In this document: positions 37,596 to 47,700 of the stretch, piece after piece
Numbering within the stretch: position 1 is the first letter of the stretch
How the letters are laid out: every line of letters begins with the position of its first letter
Origin: Plantago major
Taxonomy: Eukaryota > Streptophyta > Magnoliopsida > Lamiales > Plantaginaceae
Length of the DNA stretch: 64,000 nt
Direction of reading: 5' to 3'
Assembly (NCBI GenBank): GCA_026545765.1
Contig: CM048840.1
Span: forward strand, 26,168,765 to 26,232,764
The notes under the pieces: generated by a model
The model's database searches: none
What the model was told of the DNA's origin: nothing
What the model saw: the letters and a program-made list of their open reading frames with translations, nothing else
Position numbers and translations under genes: made by a program

Positions 37596-37603
37596 TATTT
37601 ATA
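37596..37603 (-). promoter_or_regulatory. TATA box of antisense gene C
   Basis: TATAAATA on the minus strand, about 195 bp before the donor of the leader intron (GTAAGT at 37401). The equivalent in Gypsy-2 lies beyond the window. Confidence 0.5.
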
Positions 37604-38203
37604 AGGGACAATTGGGGAAGTCGAAATGTTGCATCACCTGGATTCTAATTCTAACCGATGATCTTTTTAATCCAACGGCTGCGCCGGTTCGCAAAAGGCG
37701 CAATGATAGTACTCCCCAATTAATTCTCCTCAGAAGCATCACATCACTTGAGTTTCTATCCCCACCGTTGATCTCCTCAAATCCAACGGTTGCATCGGTT
37801 CCTTCGAGATCCTTTCCAGTCGGCCGGATAGATGACATATTGGGCCTTTTAAACCATTGTTCATCAGCCCAAGTGAACCATTCCACGTGTTTGGCCCAAC
37901 GGATGGCTTCTTTTACACTCTTCCACAGAGGGCTTCTTCAGATCCTAACCGTACTCGGATCTATATATCTCGGATACAAATACCTTTTCCATCTACAGTC
38001 CGAGCTATTGCATAACTCGGACTGTAGAAGGAAAGGGGGGGGGGAGAGATATATATTGAATTCCTAAGAACACGGACGACGGATCCCACAAAAAAAGATT
38101 TTTTCCTTTTTAGTTAACGATTCGGACACGCTCCACAACACACTTGTTCTTTTCATAGTTACCAACTATCTTCTACTAAGATACTTGGAAACTAGGGGAC
38201 ATA
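37604..38203 (+). other. Gypsy-1 3' untranslated region and polypurine tract
   Basis: No gene seen. It ends with ACTAGGGGACATA directly before the 3' LTR, a plausible polypurine tract. A G-run lies near 38035-38044. Confidence 0.5.
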
Positions 38204-39118
38204 TGTTGATACGGACATCTGTCCAATCCGTTAAGGGCGCCATAGAGCGTGTCCTAGAGCGCATCAAGGTTGAGATAGCCAATCCAGTGCTAGTCCGACC
38301 TCCAAATGGTCCGACCTAAGGGAAACCATCCCAGGTCAACTAGTATTTACAAGTCAACATACCTTCTCAGCTGGGCCCGACCAAGCTAGGTGAATGACTT
38401 CCGAACCTGACAAAAGGTCACATGGTCCTTCCAAGTACCACTGGCGTCAGTCCTAGGATGCCAAACGGACCGGACGAGGGAATCTCGGACGCCACCATCG
38501 CAATAAGACCAAACGTACATAACAGAACCACTGAGATACTTCCGTGGCACTCTAGGCTCGGACACCTTGAGTTACTTAACGGCAGATCCACCAAGCAGAA
38601 GGATCTGTCCGAAGGAGTTACACGGACCCAACGTGCGGAACAGTACTCTCTGAGAGAAAGGTCCAAACTACCCTCCCAAGCCCATTAATTAGTATTGGAT
38701 TACTGTTCACTATTGGGCTATGGGCTAAAGGTAGCATTGGTGTCCAAATCTGAAGCATACACTTGGCACCATCTTGTGAGTCACTTCATAAAATATGTTA
38801 ACTATAAATATAGCACAAGGTCCAAGACCTGGAGGTAAGCATTCCACGTGAACCATTCCACGTGTTTAAGTCTGATTGATATCATAACCTTCCTCATAAC
38901 TATTACATTGAGAGCTACCAACTCTCTCTTGAGTAAAGTCTCTTACCGGATTGACATACGCAATCCGGGTAACCCTTTCTAACCCCCCTCCACCTAGTCC
39001 TTTTCAGGTACTCCAGCTCGGACAGGTACCGCTTCGGAGTTCAAGTGGGAGGCAGGTCCTAGACTAGGTTACTTGTAATAGTTTAGTTAGTTAGTGTTCG
39101 AGATTTCACCCCTCAACA
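38204..39118 (+). repeat. Gypsy-1 3' LTR
   Basis: Matches the 5' LTR, with scattered substitutions, a short replacement near 38840-38865 (AACCATTCCACGTG inserted) and a short C-run. TATAAATA at 38813-38820. Confidence 0.93.
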
Positions 39119-39762
39119 CCGGTGATGGAGAGGTGGCGGTGAGATGAGCTGAAGAAGAAGCAACGGCTCCAAACAACGAATGGGTGGATTACTACTAGGT
39201 ATAATTATTCTGCTCCAATTTGGGAATTGGGATTCACGATAATGAATCTATAATTAATGTGTTAATGAAAACACCAAGTAAGAGTTGGTACAGTGGTAAA
39301 TGCTTTAGCTTGAGACTTAGCAATACGTATCGGTCACTATACATATATACATACATACCTTCTACTTGAAATAAGTACGTATGTACAATTATCAATATGT
39401 ATAACTTGAAATATTTATGACAGTTAGCTGCAACTAATTGTTTTTTTTATAAATAAATAATTTTAATAACAGTTGGCTGTAAAAAACATTGGGGTTTATT
39501 ATTGGAAATCTATTATTGACAGCTATCTGTAACATGTCACTGTAAAAAATATTGGGGTCAAATAATGAAAATCCATTATTGACAGCCCCCTGTCAATAAT
39601 GATATATTTTTTTATTCCACACGTATGGTAGAGCCCAAGTATCGTTTTCTTACAGCTAGCTGTTAATATTTATGAATTTAGTTGTTACAATTCAATTGTT
39701 ATTTTGACATCCAACTAGCTGTCAAAACAAAGCTGTCATTTTATTTGATTTTTCTAGTAGTG
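39119..39762 (-). mobile_element. CACTA-type fragment, right part with terminus
   Basis: Ends in TTTTTCTAGTAGTG at 39762, the inverted form of a CACTA terminus (CACTACTAGAAAAA). The last ~350 bp carry repeated palindromic words of the form ACAGCTAGCTGT (near 39420, 39470, 39519, 39580, 39650, 39715), as expected for subterminal transposase-binding repeats of CACTA elements. The other terminus is missing and no transposase is present, so this is a deleted, non-autonomous remnant. Confidence 0.65.
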
Positions 39763-40064
39763 AGTAGAATCGTAGTCGGCTTCTCCTTCCTTCCTTGGCA
39801 CACACGAATACACACTCCTTGTTCTACTCATCTTCGATTTGCTCAAGTATCCTAGATTCCATGAGATCTTCTATCCTAAAATATTTGCACATATAATACA
39901 ACTAAAACTGTGAAACAATATTAGAGTTAGAATAAAGGTAAAAACTATACTAAATATATATATCGAAATGTGACTTATCAACTAGTGTGACAAAAACACT
40001 GAATCCACAGTGTTCTTAAAACACTAGTACAAATACTGTGAATGTTAACAAAACATCCCTTACA
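39763..40064 (-). repeat. Copia-1 5' LTR, second part
   Basis: Resumes with AGTAGAATC and runs to the LTR end TTACA. The first ~37 bp are also present at the end of the left part (24531-24568). Confidence 0.88.
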
Positions 40065-40656
40065 TTCTTACTAATCTTAATCGTGGTTCTGTCAACATGC
40101 AGTGTTTGTGAACGGGAAGATTTGCAAGAACCCGGAGATGGTTGTTGCTGATGATTTCTTTTTCTCGGGTTTAAATATGGCTGGAAATACTTCAAATGCA
40201 CAGGGTTCTATAGTGACTCAGGTGAATGTCAACCAACTACCGGGACTTAACACCCTTGGCATTTCTATAGTCCGTATAGACTATGCACGCAACAGTCTAA
40301 ACGCACCCCACATACACCCACGGGCAACTGAAGTTATTCGTGTAGAAAAAGGCACACTCTATGCTGGCTTTGTGGCATCAAATCCTGCGGATCCCAATAA
40401 CCGAAACAGGCTTTTCACCAAATACTTTAACCCGGGCGACGTTTCCGTGTTCCCTTAAGGCATGGTGCATTTCCAATTAAATGTGGGAAAGACCAATGCT
40501 GTTGCATTTTCTTCACTAACTAGCCAGAACCCAGGAGTCATAACAATCACGAATGCTGTTTTTGGATCCGATCCACCAATCAATCCAGCTGTTCTAACTA
40601 GGGCTTTCCAGGTTGATAAGATGGTCATTGACAATTTTGAAAGACAGTTTTCGTAA

Positions 40657-41796
40657 AACCTCGGTTAAGAAGAATATAATTATCAAAGCATGCTATAAAT
40701 AAGAGAGATGCATTATATTTAGAAAATTGATGCTCTCTGAACCTTAATAACAGAGCATGTACGTACTATTTATAAATGCTCTAGCTAGATATTTGTTGCT
40801 GTATATCTACATAGTTTGAGTGTTCATTTTCATTATTTGTATTAAGTTTGTGATCCTAATATTATGATATAGTAATATATGTTTCTGAAACTCGTTCCTT
40901 CATTTACATAACGGTTCTATCATATAGCTGTGAATTTATGTTGTACAGAATTTCTAAATTGGTTTGAGATATTTATGGTGTACAACTTCAATCCCTAATT
41001 CGTGTGAACCGAGCGAACGTTTTGTCAGGCGTCTCTGTAGCGTCTATCCGCTGAAAGCTATGAACATATATAGGATTCTATAATGAACGAGTACATTAAT
41101 CGTGATAATCTTAATTCAAATTGAAGAAGTAACAAAATTATTTGTAGAAGATTAATGCTCTCCGAACCTTAATAAACAGAGCATGTACTATTTATGCTCT
41201 ACATAGTTTGAGTGTTTATTTTCAGTACTGTAATTACGTTTGTAATCCTCAAATAATGATATAATATTGGTTTCTGAAACTCTTTCTTTCATTTGCACAA
41301 GGATTAGATCATTATAGCTGTGAATTTGTTAGTGTATGAAAAGATTCCCTAAATTGGTTCCACATGTTTGTTTGGTACAACTTCAATCTCAAATTCGTGC
41401 GAGCTGAGTGAATGTATCTATGAACGTAGGATTCTGAAGTGAAATGAACGAGTACATTGTGCTAATCTTAACTCAATTAAATAGAAGAAGTAATAGAGTT
41501 GAATCAGAAAAGGGCATCTAACGAATTACTTGGGGCGAACAAGTCGTAATGCATGGTGTACAAACGATTAACGTATTGTATCAGAAACGTCTTGATCTTA
41601 ATACATGCTCGGTGTTTGATGCCAACTTTCGAATATGGTTTTTGAACATATTAAAATGTTTACGTATACATATCAATTGGCTGCGCAAAAAAGTAATCTT
41701 ATTATTGTAAACTTATTTAATGAAGACGCAGAATCACATATAAAGTGCATGAAAAGAAATAATGGATTCACAAGTGAGTTACAATCTAACTTAGTG
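40657..41796 (+). repeat. GLP-B 3' region, tandem duplication of ~430 bp
   Basis: The block starting TGATGCTCTCTGAACC near 40726 recurs near 41149 and continues in parallel (ATAGTTTGAGTGTT, TTTCTGAAACTC, TACAACTTCAATC) to about 41480 with many small differences. From there to 41796 the DNA is unique and no gene is seen. Confidence 0.75.
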
Positions 41797-42142
41797 TGTG
41801 TTTGCAAATGCTTTTCAATCTGATTCTACTAAAAGTTGATTAAAGTTAATTTTAAGCAAAAGTCAGTAGTGTTTCATATATCATATAAAAAGCAGTTTAA
41901 ATTTGTAAAAGCAGAAGTTTTTAGTGTTTGCAAAAATTAATTTAATTAGTTGTTTTTAATTGAAAAAAAACTAGTACTTGCTTAAAGCAGTTAGAAGCAG
42001 CTATTGGGTTGCTTCTCTGCTTCTGGCGGTTACCTACTTTTTTCCAGAAAAGTTGCAGCAAAAGTTGTAATATAAAACACTAAAAACTGCTTTTACTACT
42101 TCAAAATCACAAAAGCACTTTTTTTAAGCATTTGCAAACACA
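41797..42142. mobile_element. hAT-like MITE, 346 bp
   Basis: Terminal inverted repeats TGTGTTTGCAAATGC and GCATTTGCAAACACA. Flanks ACTTAGTG and AGCTTAGT suggest a degraded 8-bp target duplication. AT-rich interior without coding capacity. Confidence 0.7.
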
Positions 42143-42225
42143 AGCTTAGTTCTGTTTATAATGAGCTTTAAAACCACCGTCTATGTACCACCATTCAAGT
42201 TTCCAGTACAACAACAATCTATAAC

Positions 42226-42431
42226 TACTCCCTCCGATCTTTTACAAGGTTAATCATTTTGGTTTTTTTAAATTTTAAATAAATGAAATAAAATAGTAAG
42301 TAGATGGTGGAAAGTGCGAGAGAGTATAGAACAAGAGACAACTTATAAAGTGTGAAAAAGATTGATAAAAAAATTAATAAGTGGAGAAAATGTATTTCTA
42401 AAAAATGAAATGTTAAACTTGACTTCGGATT
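42226..42431. mobile_element. Stowaway-like MITE, truncated
   Basis: Begins TACTCCCTCCGATC, the usual start of plant Stowaway (Tc1/mariner-type) MITEs next to TA. The mirror-image right end is lacking, perhaps removed by the element that starts at about 42432. Confidence 0.45.
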
Positions 42432-43200
42432 TACTGCTCTAGGCCCTGCTAATGATCCAGTTTGAGCCATTCTAATAATGACACCTGTCTTTAATAAGAT
42501 TATCAATTTAACTACTGTTTGGCTATTTTTCTTTACTTATCTTTTTCTCTTTCTGTTATATGTTTAAAAATTAGAATGACTTGTTCTTCTCCATAATTTC
42601 ACAAGGATGGATCCCGGCGAATTACCACTACCTAAATTCCATGAATCTGAGCGGCTCCACCACTATTCTGGCCGGAAGATTCTCCACCAAGTCACCAACT
42701 GTGATAATTTGTGTAACACATTTAACACCAATCCCCAGATCCATGGCCCAGTGAGAATTTTTTTTTGCTTTTCGCAACATAATCGAACATCCCAACAAAA
42801 CATGAAAGATATTATAGTTCCAAAAGTCGAATTATGCAGAGGAGAGAACTCAGAAGAAGCTTATACGGGATCGAGTTCGTGAATTCCCTTCTTGAACCAG
42901 GGATCTTTTCTCAACTTTTCCCTTTGCAGTAACTTGTTTTATTCCATCTTCTTTTTATTGTAATTGATGTGAATTAAAGGATTGAGTTCTTTAGTTCCAT
43001 TGTTTTTTCCATCTTCAGTTTCATGGATTGAGCAAAAGAAATTGCAAATCTGTAATTGTGAAACTGAACCATGAAAATTGGCAAAGTGGAGAAGAAAGAG
43101 AGAGAAATATAAAAACATATACAAACAGGTCCTAACGTAATGGAAATGTGTCATTATTAGAATAGCTCAAACAGGGTCATGAGCAGGGTCTTGAGCAATA
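42432..43200. mobile_element. Small inverted-repeat element, ~0.77 kb
   Basis: The left end (TGCTCTAGGCCCTGCTAATG ... CATTCTAATAATGACAC) is repeated inverted at the right end (GTGTCATTATTAGAATAG ... GAGCAGGGTCTTGAGCA), about 48 bp with mismatches. A 91-codon frame at 42607-42882 (MDPGELPLPKFHESERLHHY) is the only ORF and is not recognised. No target duplication was settled. Confidence 0.6.
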
Positions 43201-44070
43201 GATCTGAAGCCGTTAAACTTAAAAAGAAAAATGTCAATAGTAAACCTTTAAAAGGAAGTATTATTGTAAGATGCATAAGACGTAAGGTATGTCATGAAAT
43301 CCCATAATTGTCTCTATTCATCCAATATCTCCAGATTGGATTCTCGCTATTTTGTATGTTCAATTCAGTTGACATTCTTCAATTACAAAACATCAATCTG
43401 TTTTCTTCAATTAAATTTTAAACTCTAATTCAAGCCTAACAAAATTAATTCATCATAAATAAACAACGATAATCAATTTTTCTTTTCAATCTTATCAAAT
43501 TAGTTTAAAACAGAGCAATTTGCACTAACTTAACACTAATTCAACTTGAAAAAAGACTAGCAATTATCAGAATCAACGATATTAATTATATTCATATACT
43601 TTTTTCATTGTTTGTAACTAAATGTCATAATAACGCGCATACTATGTGCCCAAAAAATTATATACTATGTTACAAATAAATATAGTATAAAATTATATAC
43701 TATTTATAGACCTGAAAAAAGACTAGCAATTATCAGGAAGGCATGCTCTAGACCGAATATATATTTGCATTTCCCAAGTAGACGGATTGACGACCATTTC
43801 CTGATTTCCTATATTAGAAAATCGTCAGCGACATAGTAGTACTTGCATGTATTTACTGTTTTTTTTTAATTAAAAATTGAATTCGTCAGGCATGTAACGT
43901 TAGACGTTGAAGAAATCATGCATTAGCGTGCATATAAGGTCAATTAGTTTTGACTGCTTCCAGCAAAGACTTTTCAAATCTCAAGTTAAAAAAAATGTTC
44001 ATTGGTAAAGATTAGGAGTTGAATCTTTCGCATAATTATTGCCTAGTCAAAATTCAAAAGAAAAACAAAG
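43201..44070. other. AT-rich intergenic DNA
   Basis: No gene. GAAAAAAGACTAGCAATTAT occurs twice (about 43549 and 43716). Confidence 0.4.
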
Positions 44071-44620
44071 TGTTGAGTCACAACAATAATCTCAACCAAA
44101 ACAATCAATCAACGATAAACGATAAATAAGAACGCACAAGAATTTACGTGGTTCGGCTAAATTAGCCTACATCCACGGGAAACCAAACACGGATATTATT
44201 TAACAACTGAGATTCGATTACAAGCTCAAACAATCCTTCTCAAGATCAAGCCTAATCATTCATCTATACTTCTCAATTCAATACGAAAGAGAAAACAAGA
44301 TACAATCTCAAACAACAACAATGGAACTCTCAGCAATTCGCAATGATCAAAGCACAAAACCTGAAATCTCCAACTGTCAGCTGTGCGCTAAGTCCCAAGC
44401 AACCGCTATACAAAATATCAGAGCAAAAGATGAAGAATCGAGAGAGAATTGCAGTGAATTGTATCAGCAAAAACAAGCGCTATTCTGCTCTCTGTTCTTC
44501 TCTTTATTTAACTGTCAGTAACCGATATTTAAATGGAAGAAACGATCTCAGCCGTTGATCAGCGAGAATAGATTTGAACCGTCCAAATGTTAGTTACTTA
44601 ATTTTGAGATAAATTCAACA
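44071..44620 (-). repeat. Copia-2 3' LTR (left)
   Basis: 550 bp; followed inside by a minus-strand purine-rich tract AAGGTGGAGTT before the LTR start, the polypurine tract. Confidence 0.93.
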
Positions 44621-44751
44621 AACTCCACCTTAGCTCAAAATCAAGTTTCCATGCTCTTTCCCACATTTACTGTTCATTACTCGGTTGAACAATCGACCAC
44701 TTAAGCTCCCTCAAGGCTAGAGCATGCCTTCCTGAGTAAATGTGCAAAAAT

Positions 44752-47700
44752 TTAGACAAAACCACCAACATTTATCAGGTCTGCGCAGTGTCTGAACTTG
44801 GTAGCAGACAAAGGTTTTGTAATTGAATCTGCAGCATTCTCTGTTGTGTGGACCTTTTCAACCTTCACAATGCCTCCATCAATAATGTCTCTTATGAAGT
44901 ATAATCTCACATCTATGTGCTTGGTTCTCTCATGAAAGTGCTGATGCTTTGCTAACTGGATAGCACTTTGATTATCACATAAGACAGATACACAATCTTG
45001 TTCAATGCCTAATTCTTTAATCAGCCCATTCAACCATATAGCCTCTTTAATTCCCTCAGTTATTGCTATAAATTCAGCCTCAGTTGTAGATAAAGCCACA
45101 ATAGACTGCTGAGAACACTTCCAGCTTATTGCAGTACCAAACAAAGTAAATACAAATCCAGTAACTGATTTCCTTGTATCTATATTAGATGCAAAATCTG
45201 CATCAACAAAACCTTTCAATGGTAACTCAGTTGTAGATGATGCAGAAAATTTCAGACCATGATGAATTGTTCCCTTGATGTATCTGAGTACCCCCTTCAC
45301 TGTATTCCAGTGTACCATACCTGGATTACTCATAAATCTTCTAATTATACTCATTGCAAAGGCAAGATCAGGCCTACAACAAATCATTGAGTACATAATG
45401 CTTCCCACTGCATTTGCATAAGGAATCTTAAACATTTCCTGTATGTCAGCTTGATTCACAGGACATTGACTTACTGATAGCTTAGTTCCAGGGTTTATAG
45501 GTACAGAAACAGGCTTAGACATATTCATGTTGAACTTTGCAAAAACTTTAGTCAAGTAAGCTATCTGAGAAAGAAACAAGCTCTTATTATGCTCTTGTCT
45601 ACTTATATCCATACCAAGTATTCTACTAGCCTTTCCCAGATCTTTCATTTCAAACTCAAAGCTCAGCTTAGTTTTCAATACTCTAATTTCATCAAGAGAC
45701 TTGCCAGCAATTAAAATATCATCAACATACAGCAGCAAGTAAATGCAATTCTCACTATAAATGTTTGAAAAATAGATGCAGCTATCATACCTGCTTCTTA
45801 TAAACTGTATAGAGCTCATGAATTCATCAAATCTCTTATACCACTGACGAGGACTTTGTTTTAAACCATAAAGAGACCTTTTCAGTAGACAAGCCTTGGT
45901 TTCTTTGTCCTTTGTATGCACTCCTTTAGGAACTTTCATGTAAATTGTTTCCTCTAGCAAGCCGTGTAAAAATGCAGTTTTTACATCCATTTGTTGCAAC
46001 TGCAAATCCCACTGAGTCACCATGGCCAAGAGTACTCTTATAGAAACATGCTTGACTACAGGTGAGAATATTTATGTGTAGTCTACACCTTCCTTCTGAG
46101 TAAAGCCCCTTGCAACAAGTCTTGCTTTGAATCTGACTGTGTGTGCTATACCAGTTTCAACCTTTCTCTTGAATATCCATTTGCATCCCACAAGCTTCTT
46201 GTTCTTGGGTATAGAAACTATATCCCAAGTATCATTCTTTTCCAGAGAAGCCAATTCCTCATGAATAGCTGTGATCCACTTTTCACTATCAGTACAGCTA
46301 ATGGCTTCTTGATAAGTGCTTGGTTCTGAGTAGTTGATATCTTCAGCAACTGAGAGAGCATAAGCAACATTGTAAGATTTTCCCACCTGTCCATAACCAT
46401 GCATGTCTGGAACTTTCTTATTAGTCCTCCTCTCCCTATCTTTAGCAAATTGATATGAAGATAGCACATTAGAGTCATCTGCAGTAATGTCTGAAACTGT
46501 GTCTCTAGTAGAGTGATTTTCCATATCATGTTATGCAGTATTCTCAGTCACATGTGTATAATCATTATTTGTAGATAAATCACTTGTATTTCTGCAATGC
46601 TCCACCTGAATTTCAGTATTGGTTACCACAGGTTTCAGTGGCATGACTGTTTCATTAAAAACCACATCCCTGCTAATTATGCACTTTCTTTGATCAATTA
46701 TCCATAATTTGTAGCCCTTTACACCAGTGGGGTATCCCAAGAAGATGCATCTGAGAGATCTTGGTTCCAGCTTTCCTTGCCTGACATGTGCTAGAGCCAA
46801 ACATCCAAAAACTTTTAAATTACCATAATGAGGTGGCATACCTGACCACAGTTCATCAGGTGTCTTGTTGTTCAGAGGTGCTGTGGGGCTTCTATTGATA
46901 AGATAACAAGCTGTAGCTGCAGCTTCACCCCAAAAGCACTTTCTTAAACCTGAGCTAATCAACATGCACCTGATTCTCTCAACTACTGTTCTATTGAACC
47001 TTTCAGCAACACCATTTTGCTGAGGTGTGCCTGGTATTGTCTTGTGTCTCACAATGCCCTTGTCCTTGCAGAATTCATTGAATTCACTAGAGAGGAACTC
47101 TAAGCCATTATCTGTTCTGAGAAGCTTGATTTTCCTACCTGTAGTATTCTCCACCTCAACTGACCATTCTCTGAATTTGCTGAAAGCTTCATCTTTAGTT
47201 TTCAATATTATCAGCCACACTTTTCTTGAATAATCATCAATTATTGACATGAAGTACCTTCCTCCACTCATGGTTTGTGTATTTGTTGGTCCCCATAAGT
47301 CTGAATGCAGATAATCAAGTGGTGCTTGAGTAGTGTGTTTTGTTGTATCAAACCCAACCTTGTGAGATTTTCCTAATACACAGTTTTCACAAAATTGTAA
47401 CTGAGTAATTTGATCTCCACACAGTAAATTTTGCTTTGAAAGTTCTCTGAGTCCCTTTTCACTGAGATGTCCGATTCTTGCATGCCAGAGCTGAGTTTTA
47501 TCATGTGCACTGACATGTGTTGATTCTCCAGATATTGTATTACCAACCAAGTAATAAAGACCATTTTCTTTCAGTCCTTTCATTACAGTAATACCATGCT
47601 TAGTGATGCTCAAAACACCATTTTCTGAGGAATATTTGTGCCTAGTACTATCAAGTACACCAAGAGAAATCAAGTTCCTCTTTAGTTTAGGTATATACCT

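Larger units (their letters stand above)
24655..39118 (+). mobile_element. Gypsy-1: complete Tat-lineage LTR retrotransposon, 14.5 kb
   Basis: LTRs 24655-25563 and 38204-39118 start TGTTGATACGG and end in CA; the target duplication is CCGGT (24650-24654 and 39119-39123). Order on the plus strand: LTR, primer-binding site, gag, protease, RT, RNase H, a second RNase H of archaeal type, integrase, then 6.4 kb with antisense ORFs, polypurine tract, LTR. The double RNase H and very long 3' region place it in the Tat lineage (relatives Ogre, Retand, Grande), where extra ORFs are known. All coding parts have stops or frameshifts. Confidence 0.95.
15526..40064 (-). mobile_element. Copia-1: SIRE-like LTR retrotransposon, with nested insertions
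   Basis: LTRs begin and end TG...CA: left 15526-16382 (857 bp), right 23982-40064, the latter split by later insertions. The flanks are a 5-bp target duplication TTCTT (15521-15525 and 40065-40069). In minus orientation the element reads 5' LTR, primer-binding site, gag-pol, an extra ORF, polypurine tract, 3' LTR. Domain order protease, integrase, RT, RNase H is the copia order. The long gag, ~860-bp LTRs and an additional ORF after pol suggest the SIRE lineage, which is an inference. Coding damage is heavy. Confidence 0.93.
15319..40656 (+). pseudogene. Germin-like protein GLP-B, intron invaded, premature stop
   Basis: Exon 1 (15319-15442) encodes Met, a hydrophobic signal peptide (MKISLCLLAAILMVSLAS) and the start of the mature protein with [10 protein letters not shown]. 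Its donor is GT at 15443. The intron matches that of GLP-A until TTCTT at 15525, where Copia-1 begins. It resumes after the second TTCTT at 40069 and ends with AG at 40101-40102. Exon 2 (40103-40656) keeps germin box 1 with two His and the Glu (about 40309-40332), but CAA has become TAA at 40456-40458, right before box 2. The product would stop after about 160 residues and lose the third metal-binding His. The downstream 65 codons remain open to the original TAA at 40654-40656, so decay is recent. Even without the stop, splicing across a 24.7-kb intron full of antisense LTR sequence is doubtful. Confidence 0.93.

Noticed and set aside
24569-39762. A complete MULE with TSD AGTAGAATC around the CACTA fragment
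   Set aside because: The nine bases are part of a longer ~37-bp duplicated stretch, and the inner ends (CGAGCTGG and TAGTAGTG) are not inverted repeats of each other.
46531-46533. In-frame stop between integrase and RT of Copia-2 as a programmed readthrough site
   Set aside because: Copia elements do not use a stop there, and a second stop inside RT shows ordinary decay.
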